From positions 38,039 through 102,038 of the forward strand of contig DATJAO010000060.1 in assembly GCA_035516175.1 (NCBI GenBank): 64,000 bases of DNA, written 5' to 3'. This stretch comes from DASPSR01 sp035516175 (GTDB lineage Bacteria > Nitrospirota > UBA9217). This document shows positions 53,761 to 60,328 of the stretch, in pieces (positions within the stretch are counted from its first letter, which is position 1; each line of letters begins with the position of its first letter). The position numbers and the translations under genes were made by a program. The notes under the pieces were generated by a model. It ran no database searches. It was not told where the DNA came from and was given only the letters and a program-made list of their open reading frames with translations.

Positions 53761-54831
53761 TCACACCTTCACTTCTTCATCCCTCTTCCCGGCAACGCCG
53801 GCATCGGCGAATGTCGCCATTTCCGTAAGGATTCTCACGCCGGCCTCAACAAGCGACATGCCAAGTGCCGCACCTGTGCCTTCACCTAGCCTGAGGTTCA
53901 GGTCAAGCAGCGGAATCTGCTCCAAATGTTCGAGCATCTTCCGGTGTCCGATTTCTACCGACTGGTGCGCCGCGATGATGTACCCTTTGACCAAGGGGTT
54001 CATTTCTGCGGCGATTAGCGCACCGGCAGTTGAAATGAAACCGTCCACGACTACAGGGATCCTGAACAATGCCGCACCGATCACGAGACCGGCGATGCCC
54101 GCGATCTCGAACCCACCGACTTTCGCAAGTACGTCGAGGGCATCCTTGGGATCGGGGCTGTTCACCGCAATCGCCTTTTTAATGACCGCCACCTTGTTCC
54201 GAAGCGAGCTGTCGTCAATGCCGGTGCCGCGGCCCGTTACTTTTTCCGGATCCGTGCCGGTGATGACGGATACGATGGCAGAGGACGGCGTTGTGTTCCC
54301 GATACCCATGTCTCCTGTACCGAGGATATCGACGCGGTCACGGTATTTTTCGACCAATTCAATACCGGCGAGCACTCCCCGCTCCGCCTCGTCGCGCGTC
54401 ATGGCCGGGCCCTTGGTCATGTTCCGCGTGCCGTGGCCGATTTTTCTTATCTCCAGCCCCTCAGTAGGCTCAAACTCATGGTCGACGCCCATATCCACCA
54501 CGATCACCCGTGCGCCGACATGTTTGGCAAGCACGTTCACCCCTGCCCCACCGCCAAGGAAGTTATAGACCATTTGCGGTGTAACGTCTTTGGGGAACGC
54601 GCTCACGCCCTCTTCGGTCACCCCGTGGTCTCCGGCAAAGGTGAATATTATCTTATTCTTGATGCTGGGCTTGTTCTTGCCCGTGATGAGACAATACTTC
54701 TTCGCCAGCTCTTCGAGCCGGCCGAGGCTGCCTTGCGGTTTCGTCAGGTTATCAAGCTGTGCCTGGATGTCATTCGTACGTGATGTGTCAACGGGCTGGA
54801 TCCTTTTCAATACTTCCTGCAGTCGTCCCAC
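53761..54831 (-). CDS. cobT: Nicotinate-nucleotide:DMB phosphoribosyltransferase
   Basis: A 356-residue CobT: FTFAGDHGVTEEGVSAFPKDVTPQMV, GVDVDHEF-type region and GIGNTTPSSAI, then LDLNLRLGEGTGAALGMSLV with the catalytic Glu. It makes alpha-ribazole phosphate from the lower-ligand base. The start is GTG 54831 preceded by GGGGG. Confidence 0.95.
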   Translation of the reverse strand: MGRLQEVLKRIQPVDTSRTNDIQAQLDNLTKPQGSLGRLEELAKKYCLITGKNKPSIKNKIIFTFAGDHGVTEEGVSAFPKDVTPQMVYNFLGGGAGVNVLAKHVGARVIVVDMGVDHEFEPTEGLEIRKIGHGTRNMTKGPAMTRDEAERGVLAGIELVEKYRDRVDILGTGDMGIGNTTPSSAIVSVITGTDPEKVTGRGTGIDDSSLRNKVAVIKKAIAVNSPDPKDALDVLAKVGGFEIAGIAGLVIGAALFRIPVVVDGFISTAGALIAAEMNPLVKGYIIAAHQSVEIGHRKMLEHLEQIPLLDLNLRLGEGTGAALGMSLVEAGVRILTEMATFADAGVAGKRDEEVKV

Positions 54832-54963
54832 TTTCTTTACCCCCTGTTATAATTTCATTTCAAGTTTGGCCCACTCTTCCCGAGGAAATCTGCGTTCGAC
54901 AGTATTTTCTCGCTATTAACAGAAATGCCTTTTGTCCTGCATCCTCACCATAACGCGATAGAA

Positions 54964-55485
54964 CTACTTGATCTTCATCGGTATCCCCGCCGCAGTAAAA
55001 TAAACTTCGTCCGCAGCCTGCGCTACTTTCTGGTTCAACATGCCGGCGAAATCCCGAAACCGCCGTGCAAGCGGATTATCCGGTACGATTCCGAGCCCGA
55101 CCTCGTTCGACACGATGATAGATGAGCCATCGAAGCTTTTGATCGCTTCAACTAGCACATCGGAGCGGGAATTGACCGCATCGTCCCCATTGGTATGGGC
55201 CATGACGTTGCTCAACCAGAGCGTAAGACAGTCAAGCAGGACTATCTGGTAACGTTTGTTCAGCTTTTCGAGCAGGTTCGCGATGGCAAGCGGCTCTTCA
55301 TAGGTGTCCCATGCGGCTGCGCGGCGCTCCCGGTGATGTTGTATTCGCGACGCCATTTCCGTATCAAGCGCCTGTGCCGTGGCGATATATGCTCGCTTGC
55401 CCGTCATGCCGTTCGCCAGCCTTTCAGCAAAAGCGGATTTTCCTGATCGGGCCCCGCCGGTGATGAAGTATATTTTTTTTATCAT
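54964..55485 (-). CDS. cobU: Adenosylcobinamide kinase/guanylyltransferase
   Basis: A 173-residue P-loop enzyme: ITGGARSGKSAFAERLA, AYIATAQALDTEMASRIQHHRERRAAAWDTYEEP with the guanylylated His, and VLLDCLTLWLSNVM. It activates cobinamide to GDP-cobinamide. Together with cobT, cobS and cobC this is the lower-ligand assembly segment of cobalamin synthesis; corrin-ring genes are absent, so salvage is possible. Confidence 0.95.
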   Translation of the reverse strand: MIKKIYFITGGARSGKSAFAERLANGMTGKRAYIATAQALDTEMASRIQHHRERRAAAWDTYEEPLAIANLLEKLNKRYQIVLLDCLTLWLSNVMAHTNGDDAVNSRSDVLVEAIKSFDGSSIIVSNEVGLGIVPDNPLARRFRDFAGMLNQKVAQAADEVYFTAAGIPMKIK

Positions 55486-55528
55486 TATCCTTATATCTTC
55501 CCTGCCTCTTTCACCCTGACCCCTGCCA

Positions 55529-56188
55529 CTACTGTTTCATGAACACAACGTCCGCAAAGTAGCTCTCGGCCGAGGTCTCGGTATGCTGTGAGTTAATCTG
55601 GAGCCTCACACCTTCTACTTCCGTGGGTTCATCTCCGAACAGTTTCTTATAATCGTCGTACACGTTCCGAACCTCGGTGAGCCATTTTCCCGTATCCGCA
55701 GCACCCGAACGAACGACTATTGCCTTGATGGACATAAAGAACGGCGCTGAGGCGTTTCCCATGGTCCCCTGCGGCACGGTCGTGTCCCAGATATAGACCA
55801 TCGCCCTGGTCTTTGAGAATGCAAGGAAAAGTTGGGCTGCCTGGTCATCGGTCTTCGATCTTCTGAAATCGCCTCCCACGGGAAGCTTCGTCACCTTCCA
55901 TTTCCAGGTGAGAATTGGGAACTGCTTGAGGTCCACAAGCACCTCTTTCTGAAGGGAGAAGGACGTATTAGCGCTCCTGAAGCGGACTGCATTCAAATCT
56001 CCGTCCTTGACCACGGCATAATCCGCCTTGCCGGATTTTTCCTTAAGCTGCCATCCCTGTGGAACGCCCTTTTCGTTTACGCCGGTGGAAAAATCCGCAA
56101 TTACAAGACGGCCTTCCGCCGCTCCTGCCGCGGAATAAAGGAACAGGAAGGATGCCACCAAGGCATTCAAAACAATCATCGTTTTCAT
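55529..56188 (-). CDS. DUF3047 periplasmic protein
   Basis: A 219-residue protein with signal peptide (MKTMIVLNALVASFLFLYSAAGAAEG) and a DUF3047 jelly-roll: FPILTWKWKVTKLPVGGDFR, KTDDQAAQLFLAFSKT, VYIWDTTVP and Y-F-A-D-V-V-F-M at the end. The function of the family is not known; the fold suggests carbohydrate or ligand binding. It is 43 bases upstream of cobU in the same direction, so it may be cotranscribed with the cob genes. A terminator-bearing small RNA unit lies immediately upstream. Confidence 0.83.
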   Translation of the reverse strand: MKTMIVLNALVASFLFLYSAAGAAEGRLVIADFSTGVNEKGVPQGWQLKEKSGKADYAVVKDGDLNAVRFRSANTSFSLQKEVLVDLKQFPILTWKWKVTKLPVGGDFRRSKTDDQAAQLFLAFSKTRAMVYIWDTTVPQGTMGNASAPFFMSIKAIVVRSGAADTGKWLTEVRNVYDDYKKLFGDEPTEVEGVRLQINSQHTETSAESYFADVVFMKQ

Positions 56189-56202
56189 TATGTCCCTATC
56201 AG

Positions 56203-56235
56203 AAAAAAACCCCACCTGGGTTCATCAGGCAGGGG
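56203..56235 (-). terminator. Rho-independent terminator of the minihelix RNA
   Basis: On the minus strand CCCC...CCTG and CAGG...GGGG form a stem with a small internal loop, followed by seven T. It ends the transcript from the promoter at 56311-56339 just before the DUF3047 gene. Confidence 0.75.
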
Positions 56236-56304
56236 CTGGTTTTCATCGTATCTTATAAAGAATTGAGCGGGCAACGGGTCTCAAACCCCGTAAACCCGCA
56301 GCCG
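56203..56304 (-). ncRNA. Candidate tRNA-Gly-derived minihelix RNA, copy A
   Basis: A predicted transcript of about 100 nucleotides between a strong promoter and an intrinsic terminator. Its 5' part folds as an acceptor-stem/T-arm minihelix: outer arms GCGGG/CCCGC (56299-56295 with 56271-56267), inner arms ACGGG/CCCGT, loop GTTTGAGA. The 3' side GCCCGCTC matches the 3' end of the tRNA-Gly(CCC) gene at 63714, where TCCA follows. D-arm and anticodon arm are missing. It could be a functional small RNA or the frozen remnant of a deleted tRNA gene that kept its promoter. Confidence 0.5.
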
Positions 56305-56349
56305 AGAATGATAATAATCAAAGTGATAACACTTGTCAAGGCGTTAATT
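56260..56349. repeat. 90-bp direct repeat, copy A
   Basis: About 91% identical (8 differences) to 59693-59782, in the same orientation. It covers the minihelix and its promoter. The two copies bound the glycosyltransferase/TMTC module. Confidence 0.8.
56311..56339 (-). promoter_or_regulatory. Promoter of minihelix RNA, copy A
   Basis: TTGACA (56339-56334), 17-base spacer, TATTAT (56316-56311). Predicted start at about 56304, directly before the minihelix. Confidence 0.7.
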
Positions 56350-56558
56350 CTTGATGCACAAAGAGGTTCTTGTTGAAACCTCTCCAGAGAGCCGATCCGG
56401 TTAATGGCAAGATGACCGAGTATTGCCGGAGGCCATTAAGTCAATTGCCGAGAGTTTTTCTTTCTGCATACACGTCTGTGAAATGGTGGACGCATTACGA
56501 ATTGCGCAGGTCTTGCGACATTTAGATTTTGTATGAAAATAATAAGTCGAAAAAGATA

Positions 56559-56586
56559 TTGACAGTGCAGTAAGGTGTGGTACTAT
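56559..56586 (+). promoter_or_regulatory. Promoter upstream of the glycosyltransferase gene
   Basis: TTGACA (56559-56564), 16-base spacer and TACTAT (56581-56586). The transcript would meet a terminator-like hairpin within 80 bases. Confidence 0.5.
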
Positions 56587-56637
56587 CTGCAATAGTATTT
56601 TATGATTTAAAAACATAAAGAGTTCTCTCGGCAGGTA

Positions 56638-56672
56638 ACCCAGTTTTTTGATTGAAATTGGGTACGTTTTTA
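56638..56672 (+). terminator. Terminator-like hairpin in the glycosyltransferase leader
   Basis: ACCCAGTTT and AAATTGGGT form a 9-bp stem (one G-T) with an 8-base loop, then ACGTTTTTATT. Placed between a promoter and the gene, it could attenuate expression or end a short leader RNA. The 512-base region 56350-56861 otherwise shows no gene. Confidence 0.6.
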
Positions 56673-56861
56673 TTCCACGATAAATAAATTCTTGAAGTCT
56701 TCAGCCGATAACTGTTACGGGGAATTGCGGATTACAAACCCATAGTTTGCTTAAATTACTAAAAGCATATGATGGTCCGGCCTTATTGAGGAAGAAGGTC
56801 ATACGAGGAGGAACTAAAACGAATCACAGCGTGTGCTGGGGAGGATATATTTAGTCTGGCT

Positions 56862-57551
56862 ATGAAGCTTTCTGTGATCATACCGTGTTTTAATGAACTG
56901 AAGACCATAGACGCCGTTGTTTATGCAGTCAGAAATTCTCCGTATGACAACAAAGAGATCATCGTCGTTGATGATTTTTCGACTGATGGAACAAGAGAAA
57001 AAATAAGGAATGAATTAGAGAGAAAGGTCGATAAAGTAATTTACCATGAGAGTAACAGGGGCAAAGGAGCTGCAATAAGGCATGGCATCAAAGAGGCAAC
57101 GGGAGATATTGTCATCATACAAGATGCCGACCTTGAGTATGACCCCAATGAGTATCCGATAGTGATCGGTCCGATTCTGGATAATAAAGCAGATGTAGTA
57201 TTCGGTTCTCGATTTATCAGCAATAGACCACATAGAGTGTTGTATTTCTGGCACAGCGTGGGGAATGGCATTTTAACATTCTTCTCAAATATATTCACCA
57301 ATCTGAACCTATCCGACATGGAAACCTGTTATAAGGCATTTAAGAGAGAAATTATACAGTCCATTAATATCGAAGAGGACAGGTTTGGGTTTGAGCCCGA
57401 GATAACCGCGAAAATTGCCAAACTGAGATGCAGGATCTACGAGGTGGGAATTTCTTATTACGGAAGGACTTATGAAGAGGGCAAAAAAATCGGATGGAAA
57501 GATGGTTTCCGGGCTTTTTATTGCATTATCAAATATAACCTGTTTCGTTGA
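56862..57551 (+). CDS. GT2-family glycosyltransferase (DPM1-like)
   Basis: A 229-residue GT-A glycosyltransferase: KLSVIIPCFNELKTIDAVV, EIIVVDDFSTDGTRE, GKGAAIRHGIKEATGD and the metal site IIQDADLEYDP. The end IYEVGISYYGRTYEEGKKIG matches dolichyl/polyprenyl-phosphate sugar transferases. It lacks membrane helices. It would charge a lipid carrier with a sugar, a fitting partner for the TMTC-like protein encoded next. The gene is A/T-richer by eye than its neighbours, suggesting transfer. GGGGAGG lies 14-20 bases upstream of the ATG, rather far. Confidence 0.87.
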   Translation: MKLSVIIPCFNELKTIDAVVYAVRNSPYDNKEIIVVDDFSTDGTREKIRNELERKVDKVIYHESNRGKGAAIRHGIKEATGDIVIIQDADLEYDPNEYPIVIGPILDNKADVVFGSRFISNRPHRVLYFWHSVGNGILTFFSNIFTNLNLSDMETCYKAFKREIIQSINIEEDRFGFEPEITAKIAKLRCRIYEVGISYYGRTYEEGKKIGWKDGFRAFYCIIKYNLFR

Positions 57552-57754
57552 AGGGCTTTAGGTCATTTTAGATTTATTTTGCTATTTTGATCTTCTATTT
57601 TTTTCACACCGTAAACTTTTCAAGAGGCGCATTCATACAATGCGGCATGCCCGCAGGGTTTATGAATGATAAAGCGCTTCATGTCATATTGAAAGGATTT
57701 ATGGAGTTCGTCGAAAACGACTTTAGGAAATAACCGTACGAATAAAGACGCTGC

Positions 57755-59599
57755 ATGAACACGAACCTGTTACGCAATAAATTTTTCGTCTTTACGCTTA
57801 TCTGTGTGGCTGGCCTGCTGGCCTACTCTAATACGTTTACTGTGCCATTCCAATTTGATGATGACGGTTATATTGTCAACAACCCGATAATCAGAAGCTT
57901 TCGTTATTTTCTTCATCCATCAGAAGCCGTTACGCTTAATCAGCAATCTCCCACCGCCTTCCCCATCGGTTTACGCTATGCATTCATGACCCGCTTCCTG
58001 GGCTATCTCTCTCTTGCTATGAATTACCATCTGCACGGGCTTGACGTCGCGGGTTATCATATCGTCAACCTGCTGCTTCATATCATCAACAGCTTTCTGG
58101 TATATTTGATACTCAGAAATACCTTCAAAACAGCTTTATTTTCAAATCGAGAAGCTGAAATCGGTTCAAACTCCCACGACGCGATTGCGTTGCTCTCGTC
58201 GTTGCTTTTTGTCTGTCATCCGATTCAGACTCATGCAGTTACCTATATCACATCACGGTTTGTTTTGCTTGCCACCTTCTTCTTTCTGCTTTCCCTTTTC
58301 CTATACATATCGTCCACGATGTCAACCACCGATGGCAAACGCCATGTTCTCCATGCGGCCGCCCTCGTTTCAGCGGCTGCAGCGATGGTAACGAAAGAGT
58401 TCACTTTCACTCTGCCGCTAATCATAATGCTGTATGATCTGGTCTTTTTGTCACGTAGCACTCCTGATCGGATCAAAACACTCGCCCCTTTTTCCCTGAC
58501 CCTGTTCATCATCCCGACGCTCGTTTTTATACAGCAGGGCAAACTTCAATCCCTCGACAGCACCATGCGGGTCATCACTGCCGCTGATGTATCGCAGATA
58601 TCCCGAAGCGATTACCTTCTTACCCAATTCAGGGTCATCATAACCTATATACGGCTTTTGTTTTTCCCCATTAACCAGAGCATTGATCATGACGTTCCCG
58701 TATATCATTCCCTGTTTCAACTGCCGGTTTTTGCATCATTCACTGTGCTGCTGACATTGATTTCAATGGCTGTGTATCTCTGTTTTGTTTCTAATAAAGC
58801 CAGTAAATATCCTGTGCTCAAGGTGCTGTCCTTCGGGATTCTTTGGTTCTTTATCACCCTTTCAGTCGAGTCGAGCATTATTCCACTCGGGGAACTCATT
58901 GCCGAATACAGGGTATATCTCCCGTCAATTGGCATGATCGTGGCGTTCGTCTCCCTGGGCGTCTTTTTCGCCAATCAATTTCCTGAACTCAAGAATCCAA
59001 ACAAGGTGGTTATTGCTACTTTCTGTACGTTGGCTATAATCATCCTTGTCACGACCTATGTGCGGAATACAGTCTGGAAAGACGAGATCACGCTGTGGGA
59101 GAATGCGGTCAAGACCAGCCCCGCGTTGGTGCGACCCCACCAGAACCTGGGGATGTATTACAGCATGAGGGGGCGCTTGGAGGATGCGCGGAATGAATTG
59201 GTAACGGCGTTGAAATTGGATCCCAATAATTACAAACTCCACAACAACCTTGGCATTGTGTTTAAAAAGCTGGGAGATTATGACCGCGCAATTCGAGAAT
59301 TTCAAACCGTAATGGCGATCATGCCATCTGATGCGATGGTACACTATAACCTCGGGAATGTATATCTTGAGCAGGGCCATTTACAGGAGGCAATACAAGA
59401 ATATAAGACTAATCTAAAGGTCGTTCCCGATTATGATGATGCTCACCTTAACCTGGGAATCGCATATAAAAGAAGCGGGCAACTCAGAGAGGCCGTAAGG
59501 GAGTTCACGGCAGCGATAGCCCTCAATCCCCAGAATGAAAGTGCCAAAAGCAATTTAGCAAGTTGCACAACGGAAATAGGAACTGCCAGAAACAAATGA
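57755..59599 (+). CDS. TMTC-like GT-C glycosyltransferase with TPR tail
   Basis: A 614-residue protein. Residues 1-440 hold about ten membrane helices; the first loop has F-Q-F-D-D-D-G-Y-I-V-N-N, the acidic motif of GT-C enzymes, and a later loop reads ESSIIPLGELIAEYRVYLPS. Residues about 455-605 are four TPRs (HQNLGMYYSMRGRLEDARNE, HNNLGIVFKKLGDYDRAIRE and so on). Eukaryotic TMTC proteins are O-mannosyltransferases with the same layout. With the adjacent GT2 it forms a two-gene protein- or surface-glycosylation module between the 90-bp repeats. Confidence 0.85.
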   Translation: MNTNLLRNKFFVFTLICVAGLLAYSNTFTVPFQFDDDGYIVNNPIIRSFRYFLHPSEAVTLNQQSPTAFPIGLRYAFMTRFLGYLSLAMNYHLHGLDVAGYHIVNLLLHIINSFLVYLILRNTFKTALFSNREAEIGSNSHDAIALLSSLLFVCHPIQTHAVTYITSRFVLLATFFFLLSLFLYISSTMSTTDGKRHVLHAAALVSAAAAMVTKEFTFTLPLIIMLYDLVFLSRSTPDRIKTLAPFSLTLFIIPTLVFIQQGKLQSLDSTMRVITAADVSQISRSDYLLTQFRVIITYIRLLFFPINQSIDHDVPVYHSLFQLPVFASFTVLLTLISMAVYLCFVSNKASKYPVLKVLSFGILWFFITLSVESSIIPLGELIAEYRVYLPSIGMIVAFVSLGVFFANQFPELKNPNKVVIATFCTLAIIILVTTYVRNTVWKDEITLWENAVKTSPALVRPHQNLGMYYSMRGRLEDARNELVTALKLDPNNYKLHNNLGIVFKKLGDYDRAIREFQTVMAIMPSDAMVHYNLGNVYLEQGHLQEAIQEYKTNLKVVPDYDDAHLNLGIAYKRSGQLREAVREFTAAIALNPQNESAKSNLASCTTEIGTARNK

Positions 59600-59697
59600 T
59601 GATCTGGCGCTGTGGTTTTCCCCTCCTCGCCTATGGGTAGAAATACTCAAAAACCTTTTCATAAAATTAACTCTTTGAATGTCGGTAAAAATGAATT

Positions 59698-59737
59698 GAG
59701 CGGGCAATGGGTCTCGAACCCCGTAAACCCGCACCCG
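59698..59737 (-). ncRNA. Candidate tRNA-Gly-derived minihelix RNA, copy B
   Basis: Outer arms GCGGG/CCCGC (59732-59728 with 59704-59700) and an inner ACGGG/CCCAT stem (one mismatch), loop GTTCGAGA, which keeps the standard T-loop TTCGAGA better than copy A. The promoter is TTGGCA (59772-59767), 17 bases, TATTAT (59749-59744). No strong terminator follows, only ATTTTT six bases on. Boundaries are approximate. Confidence 0.42.
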
Positions 59738-59743
59738 AGAATG

Positions 59744-59772
59744 ATAATACTCAACATGATAGCACTTGCCAA
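59744..59772 (-). promoter_or_regulatory. Promoter of minihelix RNA, copy B
   Basis: TTGGCA, 17-base spacer, TATTAT on the minus strand; one base off consensus in each box. Confidence 0.55.
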
Positions 59773-59824
59773 GGCGTTAATTTTCAGGTCCTTCCGCAAA
59801 ATTTCCTTATTCCGGCAGGACAAA

Positions 59825-60000
59825 TTAAAGCAGAATATGATCGGTTAATTTCAGTGGCTCTGGCTGAAGGCCGATCTTCTGCCCGAAGAGCAGCCGGTAG
59901 ATCCCGCTGACGATGGCGCACTCTCTAAAGTCCGGGATCTCAAAGAACCGCTTGCATTCTCGCACACCTGAAGTAAAAATGCTTCCCGCTCAATGGCATC
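59825..60000 (-). pseudogene. Short coding remnant, possibly V4R-domain
   Basis: A minus-strand frame reads SIFTSGVRECKRFFEIPDFR, then ECAIVSGIYRLLFGQKIGL and QPEPLKLTDHILL before TAA 59827-59825, with a TGA just upstream. The block E-C-A-(I/L)-x-S-G-I-Y-R-x-L-F resembles the centre of V4R (4-vinyl reductase) domains, but the Cys-containing end is missing and no start exists. It is too short to be a gene and is best read as decayed sequence. Family assignment is tentative. Confidence 0.35.
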
Positions 60001-60042
60001 ACCATGGAGGAGATGTAACGGATAATATTCCAGCGCCGTCTA

Positions 60043-60070
60043 TTGACATATAACAAATCTTTGATAACAT
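60043..60070 (+). promoter_or_regulatory. Possible promoter of the DUF748 gene
   Basis: TTGACA (60043-60048), 16-base spacer and TAACAT (60065-60070). The -10 is weak and the leader would be about 250 bases. The spacer 59783-60328 holds no intact gene. Confidence 0.35.
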
Positions 60071-60328
60071 TATGTTAAGAATAATTAGCAGACGAACGCT
60101 GCAATCCGGTCACACTATGGCCAAAGAAGCATGAATTAGAATTATGATCAGGTGTATATCACGGTTTCTAGTGGTAAATGCAATTTTTTTTAGGAAGCGC
60201 CGAAATGAGCCGGGCAGCCTGAAGAAAAGAATTCGTGTTTATATCAAAGGCCGGCATAGAATATCGGCAGTTGCGCGCTTGCCCAAATACCTGTAGAAGC
60301 AGAGGCACTCCTCTTCCAGAGGTGCAGC

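Larger units (their letters stand above)
59693..59782. repeat. 90-bp direct repeat, copy B
   Basis: Second copy of 56260-56349, offset by 3433 bases, same orientation, eight differences. It starts 93 bases past the stop of the TMTC-like gene. Confidence 0.8.

Noticed and set aside
56260..56349. Intact tRNA gene in the repeat
   Set aside because: D-arm and anticodon arm are absent and the CCA end is changed to CAA, so it is not a normal tRNA.
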